Under the pieces are notes generated by a model. That model was not told the origin of the DNA. It made no database searches and worked only from the letters and a program-made list of their open reading frames with translations. Below are positions 13,601 to 22,870 of a stretch of DNA of 64,000 nt, piece by piece. This DNA comes from Meghimatium bilineatum. Lineage: Eukaryota; Mollusca; Gastropoda; Stylommatophora; Philomycidae. The position numbers and the translations under genes are program-made. The stretch is taken from positions 10,763,740-10,827,739 of the forward strand of contig CM067314.1 of assembly GCA_034231615.1 (NCBI GenBank), written 5' to 3'. Every line of letters begins with the position of its first letter. The first letter of the stretch is position 1.

Positions 13601-16600
13601 TTCAGCAGATGACAAAGTTGACATATCCTGTAGCTAGCTGAATGTATAAATCTTTCAACCTACTCCTTAATCATCTCCCCAAGCAATTGAAAACTCCTGC
13701 AATCTTTTAATCTTTATCAAGTTGGATTAAAATTACACAATCTTTTCCCTGCCACCAGTTTATTGTTTTGAAAATTTGCAAAATATTTGGTGGATGGTTT
13801 GAAAATACAATAATTTGTTGGTTTTTATAGATTTTGAAATAACATTTGCACATGTAAATAAACAACTGCATTCTGCAAGTATGTGTGTAATTTATGTTTT
13901 TGTATGTGTGATATGAAAGGCATGAAGTGGTGGTGATTTTTTCCCACAAAAAAACATACAAAAACAATCAACATGGGTGTTTGAAAAACACAATAACTGT
14001 TCTGTTCTTAGAGATTTTAAAATAATATTTGCACATGTGAATAAAGAATTGAATACTGCATATTTTGATCTAAGTTTTGTATGTGTATGTGTGATACATG
14101 AGGGGTGAGAAGGTTGTAAAGGGGGGAAAATGGAAAAATATCAAAATAAAATCAAAAATTCTTTTTTTGGGTACAAATTGCTCATTTTATTTATTTTTCG
14201 ATGTGGCAACTCTGAAACTATCATTTTACACACTGTAACACACTTGAGTCTATTGTATTTATGTAGTTTCATAACCAAACAAATACAATATCGCTGGAAA
14301 AATAAAACATGTAAAAGTAACTTAAAGGTTAATACTAAATATGGTAGACAGGTTACTGAAGAAAACTGTCAATATAAAATAATAGAAAATAACAATAAAA
14401 CAAAGAACAAATACAATTGTCGATGTAGCTGTCCTATTGGGACTTTTATCAAGATATAAAAACAGTTAAGAAAACAAAACCATAACAACAAATATAACCA
14501 AAATGGCTGGGAAAATGATTTCTCTCACCAAAATATCATTACCAAGTAATTTTTGGTGAATTTTCTGAAAGGAAACAGGTCAACGGAAGACAACTTCTGA
14601 AGTCCAAATTAAAAATATATAAATAACCAAACTGTTAGAGGTTATCAGGCAAGGTGAAGAGTTCTGCAGTAACAAAAATAAGAAGAGATAACAACTATGA
14701 TAATGTAATATTGTTACCAGTAACTAAAATAACTAGCAAATAGTAAATACAATGTAAAAGAGAAATAACAAAAACAAATTAAACAGGATTTAATCTACGT
14801 TACGGTTCAACAAACACACATTTTGTCATTTATAATGTAGTGAAATGGAGTCTTGAGATCATTTCAATGGGTTGACAATTTAATCATTTTTTGTGTTTGT
14901 TCGTATTTGTGTCTTGATAAAGTCCCTGTTGTACCATAATGTAGATTAAGTCCTTGTTCCTCTGTGTTTTATTATTTCTGTTTTACATTATTTTTACTAT
15001 TTATTAGTCATATAGTAGTTACCGGTAACAATATTACATTATTATAGTTGTGAAATGAAAATGATCCCCAATGTAAAATTTCTGTATCAATCCTAAAAAT
15101 AAGGTAAAACTGTCTGAGGATTGCACTGAAGCAATGTCTGAGGATTGCACTGTTGGAGGATTGCACTGTCTGAGGATTTCACTGTCTGAAACAAACTTAT
15201 GATAAAAAATATGACTTAAAAAGATTGAAGGACAAAAGAGAAAGACACAAACACAGATGTTCTGTGACTTGTTCACATAGAAGGTTCATTCGTTAGAGGT
15301 ACCGATTAACTAGTTATTTGTTTGCTTAATGACTGTCTGCAAGACCAAGAAAAGTGATAAATGATAAGTGTAAGCACAGTGAAATGCAACAACTATCTGC
15401 CTCTAGTTCTGTATAGGATTCTCATGATAAAAAAAGTAACATGCCACATTGGTCTACTAGCTGCCCTCTGGAAGGCATATAATTTTTTTTGTGTGTGAGG
15501 ATATGTTATCTAGTCTAGTTGCGTTGTACCATGTTACTGGTGCACCTCTCTGTCTGGTATCTTCAAGGTGTTGGCTTGGGTAGGACCGTGGTCCTCATTG
15601 ATGTCACGGATGGCCCGACCAATCTGAGTTTCCAGCCTCTATTAGCTGGACTAAGCATTATCTCCACTTCAAGGAGTTGGCCTCGATGGAACAGACGTAT
15701 AATGAAAACCAGATTATCTTGTTTTTTCATCTTATTCTCTTTTGTCTTGTTAAGAGCATCAGTAGCTATTCATTCTTTCATCTTCATGTACATGTGTATT
15801 ACTGGTCCCGAAAGAGGAGCAGAGAATAGCAACACTATGGCTTTCCTTGAGTGTCCAAAGAGTTGACTAAGTAGATTTAGGGATCGCGATGACTTTCATC
15901 CTGCAGGTCTAAGTGACTCGATGGTCATGCTGAAGTCAGATGTGTTAGGCCAAAAAAGCAAATATATCACAGCCAAGCTGTAAACCATGACTGCATTTCA
16001 TTCTCTTAACATAATATCCTGGTATCAATATATCCTGATAATCAGCAGAAGTTTGAGAATGAAAACAGAAAAGAAAATAATCTTATGTATATTATTCCTC
16101 TAAAATTATGTATCAGTGTTTTTCATATATATTCTTTGAACAGTCAAAGCTAGAAAAAACAGGAGGCCAAAGAAAATTATGGACAGACATCATCATCGAT
16201 GAAGGACTTTGTGTTGATGTGGTACTATTACCACCCTGACGGGTTACAAGGGCTTGTGGATAAATAAATATATTATTTGGTTACAAATGATTTTCTGGAC
16301 TCAAGACATAACCAATATGATACAGAACTACTAGCATGCATACTCTGTTGAAATATATTAACTAAACATGAATTTGTCTGGAATGCAGCTGGAATCAGGT
16401 CTGTTAATTAACAACCTTTAATTTGAGCATCACAATATTACTGCATACAAAGCAACAAAACATACCATAGCACAAAAGCTGATTGTTATTCAATCCTGCA
16501 AAGTCTTACAGCAAAATCAGAGTAAATTTAAGTAGGAAGCCAGAGGACAATTTTTAAAAATTCTTGAGACTAACGGGAATTGAACCAGTCCGTTCTACGG

Positions 16601-19600
16601 CACCAAATCGCCTAGCAACAATTGCAGACGCGTTTTTCCGTACTTGACTAACCACTTCTCCAAAAAAAGATGCGATTTCATCAAGCCATTCAAAACGTGC
16701 ACACAAAGTCACCCGAACGGACCAATCGAGACAAGGACTATTACAACAACAACAAACATCCCGTACAGGTATTGAAATATCCTCAGTAACAACAAACACA
16801 TAACATAATATCTGTATTAGTATACAAGGGCCGATAGGTCTTCTTGTAAACATGGATAACATATATAGACAATACAATTTTGCTTCAAATAATTGTTTAT
16901 ACAAGTAAATTTAAGTAGGAAGCCAGAGGACAATTTTTAAAAATACGGATTAAAAAATTTTTTTTTAAATACTAATACGGATATTATGTTATGTGTTTGT
17001 TGTTACTGAGGATATTTCAATACCTGTACGGGATGTTTGTTGTTGTTGTAATAGTCCTTGTCTCGATTGGTCCGTTCGGGTGACTTTGTGTGCACGATTT
17101 GAATGGCTTGATGAAATCGCATCTTTTTTTGGAGATGCGGTTAGTCAAGTATGGAAAAACGCGTGTGCAATTGTTGCTAGGCGATTTGGTGCCGTAGAAC
17201 GGACTTGTTCAATTCCCGTTAGTCTCAAGAATTCAGCAAAATCAGAGAAAAGACAATAGATAGAACGTATAAGACAGTAGAATAGAGCGACAACTTACCC
17301 CTCCCATTGTGATCCCATCTATGAGTGCTATATAAGGTTTCTTGTAGTTTCCTGAAATAGGAAAAAAAACAATATTTATTCAGGCACAAACATAAAACAT
17401 ATAAAATTATGAGTTATAGAAAATGTGACAGGCTTTAGCAAGGTGCACTGCCAAGGCAATGGGGAAAAGTGGAACAATCTTTAGACACAGAGTGTCAGCA
17501 GAAACCTAGGTAGTTTCATATTGGATGATAAACAAGCGGTAGCAAGCAGACCAAATGTAGATGCTTTCACAGCATCATAGGGTGGGGAAGATTGATTCAC
17601 AGCATCATAGGGTGGGGAAGATTGATTCATAGCATCATAGGGTGGGGCAGACACTTTCACAGCATCATAGGGTGGGGAAGATTGATTCACAGCATCATAG
17701 GGTGGGGAAGATTGATTCATAGCATCATAGGGTGGGGCAGACACTTTCACAGCATCATAGGGTGGGGCAGACACTTTCACAGCATCATAGGGTGGGGCAG
17801 ATTGATTCACAGCATCATAGGGTGGGGAAGATTGATTCATAGCATGATAGGGTGGGGAAGATTGATTCACAGCATCATAGGGTGGGGAAGATTGATTCAT
17901 AGCATCATAGGGTGGGGAAGATTGATTCACAGCATCATAGGGTGGGGCAGACACTTTCACAGCATCATAGGGTGGGGCAGACACTTTCACAGCATCATAG
18001 GGTCAGGCAGATGGTTTTGGAGTTGGCTGTCACATTCCAAGGAGGGTCAATTACTGGAGCATTACTGAAATCGGATATGTCAGCCGAAACTTCAGATATC
18101 ACAATCAATCTGTAAACCATGACACAACGCATACTGTTCTCTGGACTACATTCTGCTAATCTTCATATAAATAAACCAAATATCGGAGGATGTCCGACAA
18201 AAAGGAAGTGCCGAAGTAACCAGACAAATAGAGGTAAAAGCAAATAAGATAAATAGGTCACTATAAAACTATCAATATAAAATAATAAAATATAGAAAAT
18301 AACAATAAAACAAAGAACAAATACAATTGTCAACATGTCTGTCCAATTGAGACCTTTATCAAGACAACAAAAACAAATATCATTGTTATCTTTTTTCAAG
18401 ATGACAATTTATGGTAAACTCTCCGAACTGACTTCAAGATCACAAGTTTCTATCGCTCCAAATTAACTTCAAAATAACAAATTACTCTCTCCAAATTAAC
18501 TTCAAGATCACAATTTATCTCTTTCTCCAAATAGACTTCCAGAACAAAATAGATTAATCTCACTGTACCTATTTTGTGATTTAAAATGTATTCTTCTCTG
18601 AAGAACTCTTGGGCAACCGGATCTCCTTTCTTTCCAGCTTCTGTCACAGCTAGAAACAGATATATATATATTGAGACATTAATAATAATATAACAGTATC
18701 TTAATCAATATGAATCATGCCATGTGTTGCGGATGATTACATTCTCCACACTCATTTGCTTTTTTCAACATTTCAAAAATTCAGATGACCACATCTTACG
18801 CAGATATTTTGTTTCAACATTCCAAAACTTCAGATGCCCACGTCTTACTCAGATATTTTGTTTCAACATTCCAAAACTTCAGATGCCCACGTCTTACTCA
18901 GATATTTTGTTTCAACATTCCAAAACTTCAGATGCCCACGTCTTACTCAGATATTTTGTTTCAACATTCCAAAACTTCAGATGCCCACATCTTACTCAGA
19001 TATTTTGTTTCAACATTTCAAACTTCAGATGCCCATGTCTTACTCAGATATTGTTCCATTTTTACAGAGTTGTGAAATACCAAAATTCTGTTTTGATTTG
19101 ATTTCTATCTGTTACAAACTACAGAGTCAAATCATTTTATAAAATGTTCACAATAAACTTGAACATTCTTCTTCTTCCTCCTTCAGTCAGTGAACAGGTT
19201 ACAGTACCAATAGCTTCAATGAACTGTATAATTCTCCTTCAATCAGTGAACAGGTTACAGTACCAATAGCTTCATTTTCCTTTAGGTCATCCATGGAGCC
19301 TATCAGAATTGAAAGTAGTGCTGTCTCAGTAGGCCATATTTTTCTTCCTCTCTTCTTGGTAGAGGTGACCTGCATGAAGAATGTGTTCTTTCGTCTCTGG
19401 GCTCAGTCCACAGCCACACCATTCTGTCTCATCAATTTTGAGATTTCTGAACATGTGACTTCTCACTTCTCAGTCTGTTGTGGCCAGTTCGTAGTCTTAA
19501 GATAATGATTTGTTTTTTGCGTGATATTTGGTGGTAGGGGTCATTTGGTTCTGCAGTTGAGTGCATCTGCTTCCAATTTTTCTTATATTCGGCTTTTATC

Positions 19601-22600
19601 ATAGTCTTACATTCACAGCATGCAATATCATTTTTCTTTTTGTTCTACTGATCCCCCTTCCATTGCCTTTTCATTTCCAAGTATGCCACACTGACCAGGG
19701 ATCCACTACAGAACTGTTTCTTTGGTGGTAGTGTTGAGGTGTATCAAGCAGGACATGAGTTAATTCATGCTCATGTTCCATGGATCTTTCAACAATCTCC
19801 AACATCACTCCTTACCTCGAATGTCACCTCCAGCACAGAAAGACTTCTCTCCAGCACCCTTAATAAGAACTAGCCCAATCTTGGGATCCGTTTCCCAGTT
19901 CTGCAGAAGAGAATAACTACATTTTAGAAATGTGGCTTCATCTATCACAAGGAGACTTACAAGCAACAGATTAATGTCAGTCTAAGTTCACTTACAGCCC
20001 ACTCAAGTGGGTCTTAAAAACTAGAGCTACTGAGCTGGTCACACTTCAACAGCTAATAACATGTTCAGAAAATTGTATGTTTTTCTAGCAGGGTGACTGG
20101 TTCAAGCATAGCTTTTTATTCCTTCTGTGTTAAGTCCCAGGCATATTTAATGTCTAATAAGGAGAAAAATGATAAATTATAGTGAAAATTAGAAAATGAC
20201 AATCAAGATTCTTAGAGGAAGTGATGAGAAAAGTAAAACTTAAACATTTAGTAACCACTGGAAAGATCAAGGGGAGAAGAGACAGAGAAATTACTAGATG
20301 GATTGTCACTGTTTCACAAAAAGAAGTCCCAACTCAACTTATTAACAACACAGAAGACAGAGGGTCTACGCCACTCTGCATGTCACTGGATTGATTGAAT
20401 AAGGATCACAAGTCAATACAAACAAATTTAGCCAGGTAGGTCTTAGAAATGTAATACAAAAGAAAGAAAGGATTATGGAGGAACTTAAAATACTACTGAA
20501 GAATAATGAAATAAACCAATATCAAACATATTGTGATGTAATAAAAGTGGATAAGCTCTTCCTAAATGGCGGTGACTATAAAATACACTATTTGTGAACA
20601 AAGTCAGTTGTATGTCATGAATGCTGTCATCTTTCCTACTATCTGAGAACCAGAGGTGAGGTCCCATGAGTATGCGCAGAACCTGAATTAATTTCTTGAA
20701 AGTTGGCATCTGTGATCAGATTGATATCTACCCAGACAACAGCAAAATAGTCAAGTATTGCTGACTCGCTAGCATTCAGATTGGTGAACGGACAGGCTGG
20801 GGGAATGGACAAATGTGTAGTGTGAGTCTATCCACTATTCACTAAACCCTTTATTGCCTTTCAGCTTCAGGGGTAGAAGAGTTCTCTGGAGATGGCCCTC
20901 ATGTGTGCTAAGTATATTGTGGAATTTGTCGCCTCTTTTATTTAGGTGGTCCATCGTTTTCGAGGTCGGCCTCTAGGTCTGTCTTCTCTGTATCTGTGTA
21001 GCATAGCCTGATCACATTAAACAGGCTGGGGGAACGGACAAGAGTGTAGAGTGAGTAATGCTATTAAACAGGCTGGGGAACGGACAAGTTATACGATACA
21101 GTATACAATACAAGGACTTTGCCATCCTTAAGAAGAGCGACATAAACGACATGGTTGGCAAGTTTAACGGAAGCATCAAGAATGGTACTATCCAGGAAAA
21201 ATCGCCTTCTGGTGTGACGATTTTGGGGCACTGATCAACCAAGAGAAGGCTGCAGTGACATGGTTCTCTCTTAATAATCACATCGTAAAGTCTACGACAC
21301 TGACGGTAGAGATGAGAGGGTATGATATAATCAGGACCTCTCCTTACAATATATAGGCATGCGATTTGATCGTAGTCTGTGTTTCTAGGAACACGTTGAT
21401 CATGTTATCGCAAAGGCCCGTAAAGGACTTTCAGCTCTGAGAGTGATGGCAGCGGCTGACACTAACAACCACAGCTCGTAATCTTATATGAGGCTCGTCC
21501 TCCGTCATTGAAGATTGCAGGCGCCACTATCATCGCCAGTCACACACAGATTGAGAGGCTGGAGAGGATTCAAAACGAAGCGATGCGGATCATTCTTGGT
21601 TGCACAAGGGACACACCCTGTGTGGCTATGAGATTTCTCCTTGATTTTCCTAGCATGTCTCATAGAATTGATATGTGACATGCCCGCGCATACCTTAAGA
21701 GTGAGTTTTGACATATATCACCCACTACACAGTGAGCTTCTACGTGTGAAGGGAAGCAGGCTTAAGAGAGGCACATCGTGGATGGGTTGGGCCGAGGATA
21801 CCGTTAAACATATCTGTGCCCCAGAAGACATAACTCCTGGTGAGGAATGGATACCTATTCCTACGATCTTTCAAGAGGCAGTCAAGACTGTGATTACACT
21901 CAATAGAGAGTGCAGGGAACAGTTCCGTGAGCATGGAAGCTGAGGTCAAGGCACTAACATGTGAGAATACTGATGACAAAGATGTTGTGATTTACACGGA
22001 TGGGTCAGTCATCCGTCAATACCGATGCGCATGGGCCTTTACTGCCAGATCAAAAGGAAGAACAGTACACAAAGCCAGTGGTGCCTTTACCACAACAACA
22101 AGCAGCCTAACAATGGAAGTATTCGCAGTAACGCAGGCACTTAAATGGCTGGAATCACAAGCCTATTCCAATGCATGCATACTAAGTGACTCTCTGAATA
22201 TGATTCAGAAAACCAAAACAGGTGATGTATGTAGGGAATGGGCGGAGTCATTTGAGAGAGCAGAAATGCGGGTATCACTATGAAGACTCACGCTTATTTT
22301 TGTCCCCGTACACGCGGGCGTGAGGGGAAACAAACGAGCCGACCAATTAGCTATCCTCGCTACCACAACAGACGGTCAGCCTATTGACCGAGCAGACAAA
22401 CTCATTGCTCTTCGTGAATCCTCATGATCAGAGGATTTTGAGATGAATAAGCATGAGTCAATATCGAGAATGCATGAATTGAGAGTGAGGATGGGCATGG
22501 CCCGTAGAGAACCCCAGACAAAGTTTTCAAAAAGAGCAGTGAACCAACATAGAACCAGAACATCAGCCGTTATACCCTGAGAGATTTACTGAAGCAGAGA

Positions 22601-22870
22601 TCTGAGCACCTATGGACTTGTCCGGTGTGTGAAGAGGATAATCAACATAATTAATTGACAATAGACTAATCACAAATAAAAATAGAATTGGTTACATTAA
22701 ATTGATCACAGAAGCAGGACACATACCAGCAACTGCGCATATATTTTGCGCACCATCGACAGGTTGAGCGCATTTAAGGCCTTTGGTCTGTTTAGTGTAA
22801 TTACACCAAGATGATTTTTGGTTTGAAATAATATTTCTTCATCTGCAACTGATGACATCTGTACTGCCCT
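1553..22870 (-). CDS. HIBCH: 3-hydroxyisobutyryl-CoA hydrolase, left copy (HIBCH-L), exons 2-11
   Basis: Crotonase-fold mitochondrial enzyme that hydrolyses 3-hydroxyisobutyryl-CoA in valine breakdown. Ten exons read on the minus strand: 22870-22727, 19900-19816, 18649-18569, 17351-17299, 13484-13406, 12770-12625, 11501-11412, 8705-8550, 4681-4543 and 1674-1553 (stop TGA 1555-1553). Every junction is GT-AG, phases join cleanly, and the exons sum to 1095 nt, 364 codons plus stop. That fits the human protein (386 aa) less its presequence. Family blocks appear in order: [17 protein letters not shown] and GITMGGG (acyl-CoA and oxyanion-hole region), [22 protein letters not shown] (catalytic acidic residues), [45 protein letters not shown]. 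The first coding exon is not certain; an in-frame ATG occurs at codon 5 of exon 2, and a candidate upstream exon lies at 24755-24681. Introns are filled with minisatellites and transposon fragments. I infer a functional gene from the intact frame and family motifs. Confidence 0.95.
1880..2620 (+). mobile_element. non-LTR retrotransposon fragment E1, reverse transcriptase
   Basis: In HIBCH-L intron 10. Frames read [15 protein letters not shown], then [10 protein letters not shown] and [16 protein letters not shown] motifs of RTE/CR1-like elements, followed in another frame by LKINTEK and [16 protein letters not shown]. The YxDD palm segment between them is missing and there are frameshifts, so the copy is dead. 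A relative lies at 29300-29560 on the minus strand. Confidence 0.75.
2650..3460 (+). mobile_element. non-LTR retrotransposon fragment E2, RT palm to C-terminus
   Basis: Reads [13 protein letters not shown] (degenerate YADD palm), [49 protein letters not shown], then [19 protein letters not shown] and [14 protein letters not shown]. Several frame breaks. The same 3' region occurs on the minus strand at 32925-32520. Confidence 0.75.
3465..3675 (+). repeat. 3' tail of E2: four 45-bp repeats plus terminal hairpin
   Basis: The unit around ccaaattggactaatatct recurs with exact 45-bp spacing (ggact at 3476, 3521, 3566, 3611). It is followed by a perfect 9-bp stem ATGTACCTC (3636-3644) / GAGGTACAT (3652-3660) with a 7-nt loop and then an A-rich end. 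It looks like a retrotransposon 3' UTR. Confidence 0.75.
3905..3980 (+). mobile_element. tRNA-derived SINE head
   Basis: Has A-box-like tggccgagaggttagaacg and B-box gagttcgatcccc at tRNA-like spacing. The acceptor stem does not close well and there is no anticodon context I trust, so I call a SINE promoter rather than a tRNA gene. Confidence 0.55.
4140..4400. mobile_element. SINE C-related fragment followed by family A tail
   Basis: 4140-4215 carries the catcagatctctcttgtag / tagtccagagaatgg block also seen at 11230, 23050, 44940 and 63000. From 4235 the sequence matches family A ([17 protein letters not shown] in translation, plus strand), the RT C-terminal tail. Confidence 0.5.
4543..4681 (-). 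CDS. HIBCH: HIBCH-L exon 10
   Basis: 139 nt. It encodes [24 protein letters not shown] and DFYEGVRA, highly conserved C-terminal blocks. The acceptor (cag 4684-4682) lies only about ten bases from a 26-bp minisatellite; donor gtaata, leaves in phase 1. Confidence 0.95.
4690..4940. repeat. 26-bp minisatellite, about 9.5 copies
   Basis: Unit tcatgatattagtcaatg plus aaaataaa, nearly perfect. It abuts the 3' splice acceptor of HIBCH-L exon 10; the array-derived tatcatgat runs into the pyrimidine tract. Confidence 0.92.
4990..5330 (+). mobile_element. non-LTR family C, C-terminal fragment
   Basis: Translated pieces [20 protein letters not shown] and [11 protein letters not shown] match the family C tail at 42580-42840 (RRWKYLGHVLRL and TSALCAVCGTKG). 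Frameshifted remnant. Confidence 0.6.
5485..5665 (-). mobile_element. SINE S1, truncated copy
   Basis: Shares the 3' block (cccatagcatttgttaatg, then tctgctatataagggc) with the full S1 copies at 6145 and 10738. The tRNA-like head is lost. Confidence 0.6.
5666..6140. other. intronic sequence, nothing recognised
   Basis: AT-rich HIBCH-L intron 9 sequence without a convincing frame, repeat or RNA signal. Confidence 0.3.
6145..6380 (-). mobile_element. SINE S1, tRNA-derived
   Basis: Read on the minus strand: tRNA-like head with box A (agtggttagcgcact) and a degenerate box B, a gaggcggaaatg body, and the S1 3' end around atgtgaggtcactaatatc. Same family as 10738-10995. Confidence 0.7.
7020..7090. 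repeat. 11-bp tandem repeat
   Basis: Unit atgacaaacat repeated about five times. HIBCH-L intron 9. Confidence 0.8.
7315..7540 (-). mobile_element. non-LTR RT C-terminal fragment
   Basis: Minus strand reads [20 protein letters not shown], then [34 protein letters not shown] and GRRRT, the usual C-terminal tail of RTE/CR1-like RT proteins. No start, no other domain. Confidence 0.65.
7785..8090 (+). repeat. 48-bp minisatellite, open frame of 16-residue repeats
   Basis: About six units of 48 bp encode [16 protein letters not shown] in frame. The enclosing 195-codon frame (7730-8317) lies inside HIBCH-L intron 9 and ends in a retroelement remnant, so it is unlikely to be a real protein; a unit divisible by three keeps any frame open. 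Confidence 0.85.
8130..8320 (-). mobile_element. non-LTR family C tail fragment
   Basis: Minus strand reads [11 protein letters not shown] and [20 protein letters not shown], alignable with the family C tail at 42660-42800 (RGDL, KTIQELKLQVADRKTWR). Confidence 0.55.
8550..8705 (-). CDS. HIBCH: HIBCH-L exon 9
   Basis: 156 nt, 52 codons, phase 0. It encodes [20 protein letters not shown] and later [12 protein letters not shown], which aligns with the C-terminal region of human HIBCH just before SPTSLKITL. Acceptor gtag, donor gtgaat. Confidence 0.93.
8750..9280 (+). mobile_element. Jockey-like RNase H remnant joined to a family D tail
   Basis: 8760-8940 reads [20 protein letters not shown], the end of an RNase H domain related to 57540-57660. 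9020-9280 reads [20 protein letters not shown], the C-terminal tail of another family, also present at 20220-20400. Confidence 0.65.
9805..10015 (-). mobile_element. non-LTR reverse transcriptase fragment
   Basis: Minus strand reads [20 protein letters not shown], then [20 protein letters not shown]. This is the RT block with the first catalytic aspartate, typical of RTE/CR1-like elements. Too short to be active; a G run (10016-10026) and SINE S2 lie beside it. Confidence 0.8.
10035..10275 (-). mobile_element. SINE S2, tRNA-derived
   Basis: Minus strand carries tggcgtagtggttaagctg (box A) and gggtttgaatccg (box B), then a ggtggattttttt body. A second copy is at 50925-51155 on the plus strand, where box B is ggttcgaatgtc. 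Confidence 0.75.
10280..10735. other. intron 8 of HIBCH-L, no feature recognised
   Basis: Unremarkable intron sequence. From about 10640 upward it becomes alignable with the right arm near 63840-63905. Confidence 0.3.
10738..10995 (-). mobile_element. SINE S1, tRNA-derived, shared by both arms
   Basis: Minus strand: agtggttagcgcactggct (box A), a degenerate box B, ggcgggaatgtttttcag body, and the 3' end cgctaacatctcacacccct. The right arm has the copy at the mirrored position (63325), so the insertion predates the arm duplication. Confidence 0.8.
11230..11400. mobile_element. SINE C-related fragment, shared by both arms
   Basis: Contains cttccagcaggatgtagtc and the gttgtgtcaccgttccattt block; mirrored at 62985-63110. 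Confidence 0.5.
11412..11501 (-). CDS. HIBCH: HIBCH-L exon 8
   Basis: 90 nt, 30 codons, phase 0 both sides. It encodes [20 protein letters not shown] and [10 protein letters not shown], matching the less conserved helical linker after the catalytic core. Acceptor acag, donor gtgatt. Confidence 0.93.
11590..12065 (-). mobile_element. SINE C, split copy, shared by both arms
   Basis: The 5' part is 12065-11940 and the 3' part 11710-11590, separated by unrelated sequence. Mirrored at 62265-62410 and 62625-62745. Confidence 0.6.
12295..12410. repeat. about 60-bp duplication with tgaca tract
   Basis: The segment with gagttgatacaaaagtct / acagatcggaaggctgac occurs twice, joined by a short (tgaca)n run. 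The right arm has a single diverged copy. Confidence 0.6.
12625..12770 (-). CDS. HIBCH: HIBCH-L exon 7
   Basis: 146 nt. It completes GLFPDVG (conserved aspartate) and continues through [20 protein letters not shown] to [11 protein letters not shown]. Acceptor ccag, donor gtcagc, phase 0 out. Confidence 0.95.
12880..13010. repeat. 41-bp minisatellite, about 3 copies
   Basis: Unit around ttttgtagctaatacaggta. The right-arm counterpart at 60110-60820 has about 17 copies. Both lie in HIBCH intron 6. Confidence 0.85.
13406..13484 (-). CDS. HIBCH: HIBCH-L exon 6
   Basis: 79 nt. It encodes [20 protein letters not shown] and then MPETAI, the block holding the catalytic glutamate of the family. Acceptor cgcag, donor gtaagt, leaves in phase 1. 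Confidence 0.95.
13785..14115. repeat. imperfect tandem duplication, about 185 bp
   Basis: 13790-13940 and 13975-14110 share ordered blocks (gtttgaaaa, atttgcacatgt, tgtatgtgtgata). Left-arm intron 5 only. Confidence 0.6.
14691..15051. mobile_element. MITE-like element with about 80-bp terminal inverted repeats
   Basis: acaactatgataatgtaata at 14691 is mirrored by the end at 15051, and the match continues about 80 bp inward with small gaps (gttaccrgtaact, aatagtaaa, agaaataa). Total 361 bp, no coding capacity. I could not define a target-site duplication. Confidence 0.7.
15510..15720 (-). mobile_element. solo 5'-UTR-like segment of Jockey-like family X
   Basis: Matches 50330-50536, the 5' end of the long family X element. 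Other copy at 41181-41395. No EN or RT sequence follows it here. Confidence 0.6.
15795..16085 (+). mobile_element. SINE C, diverged copy
   Basis: Aligns with the copy at 59084-58801: gtcccgaaagaggagcagag near the start and agctgtaaaccatgact in the body, ending agtttgagaatgaaaac. Confidence 0.6.
16150..16290 (+). mobile_element. family A 3' end, shared by both arms
   Basis: Encodes a remnant of the family A C-terminus followed by the gtggtactattaccaccctg end. The mirrored copy is 56690-56560. Confidence 0.6.
16523..17233. mobile_element. foldback element: two inverted SINE-like copies, 14-bp target duplication
   Basis: 16560-16815 and 16980-17231 are inverted copies of one about 250-bp sequence, with a B-box-like ggttcaattcccgt, around a 165-bp spacer. 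Exact 14-bp direct repeats cagcaaaatcagag flank the insert at 16509-16522 and 17234-17247. The right arm has the unoccupied site at 56293-56305. A third partial copy is at 49445-49505. Confidence 0.88.
17299..17351 (-). CDS. HIBCH: HIBCH-L exon 5
   Basis: 53 nt. It encodes [17 protein letters not shown]; the glycine-rich second oxyanion loop is split across the junction with exon 6 (MGG then GVG). Acceptor ttcag, donor gtaagt. Confidence 0.94.
17565..18010. repeat. 30-bp minisatellite, about 14.5 copies
   Basis: Unit agcatcatagggtggggaag plus a 10-bp variable part; two main variants (gattgattca and acactttca types). Open in frame on both strands (decapeptide repeats [10 protein letters not shown] / [10 protein letters not shown] on minus, [10 protein letters not shown] on plus). 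HIBCH-L intron 4; right counterpart 55055-55990. Confidence 0.93.
18050..18165 (+). mobile_element. SINE C 3' half, shared by both arms
   Basis: aatctgtaaaccatgacac and ctctggactacattctgcta mark the SINE C body. Mirrored at 54990-54880. Confidence 0.65.
18569..18649 (-). CDS. HIBCH: HIBCH-L exon 4
   Basis: 81 nt, phase 1 at both ends. It encodes the helical segment with the family block [12 protein letters not shown]. Acceptor ctag, donor gtacag. This left version keeps the REEY block seen in vertebrate HIBCH, while the right-arm version does not. Confidence 0.93.
18780..19060. repeat. 49-bp minisatellite, about 6 copies
   Basis: Unit cagatattttgtttcaacat plus 29 bp ending acgtcttact; spacing 49 bp measured at 18841 and 18890. 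HIBCH-L intron 3; the right arm keeps about 3.5 copies at 52720-52865. Confidence 0.9.
19285..19510 (-). mobile_element. Jockey-like C-terminal fragment, shared by both arms
   Basis: Minus strand reads [20 protein letters not shown] then [10 protein letters not shown], the cysteine/histidine tail after RNase H in Jockey-type elements. The same remnant is at 46985-47165 on the plus strand of the mirror, so it predates the duplication. Confidence 0.65.
19816..19900 (-). CDS. HIBCH: HIBCH-L exon 3
   Basis: 85 nt, enters phase 0 and leaves phase 1. It encodes [20 protein letters not shown] followed by FCAGGDIR, the first oxyanion-hole loop of the crotonase fold. Donor gtaagg. It differs from the right-arm exon at one synonymous site. 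Confidence 0.95.
20165..22650 (+). mobile_element. Jockey-like element with RNase H plus older fragments (left-arm specific block)
   Basis: 20220-20400 is a family D tail (plus). 20840-21015 is a minus-strand tail of the family at 28870-29240. 21640-22640 reads [20 protein letters not shown], then [50 protein letters not shown] and, after frame breaks, [16 protein letters not shown]: a complete run of RNase H motifs. The copy is frameshifted. The right arm instead holds the 51- and 73-bp arrays. Confidence 0.8.
22727..22870 (-). CDS. HIBCH: HIBCH-L exon 2
   Basis: 144 nt, 48 codons, phase 0 at the 3' end. The acceptor follows a clear pyrimidine tract ending cag at 22873-22871; the donor is gtatgt. 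It encodes the N-terminal crotonase strand with [19 protein letters not shown]. The open frame continues upstream to 22921, but that extension crosses the acceptor tract and is intron. Codon 5 is ATG (22858-22856), a possible start if the mitochondrial presequence exon is skipped. Confidence 0.95.

Noticed and set aside
17481-17990. WW-binding PPxY motifs in the decapeptide repeats
   Set aside because: The repeat reads SPPYDA, which lacks the residue between PP and Y.
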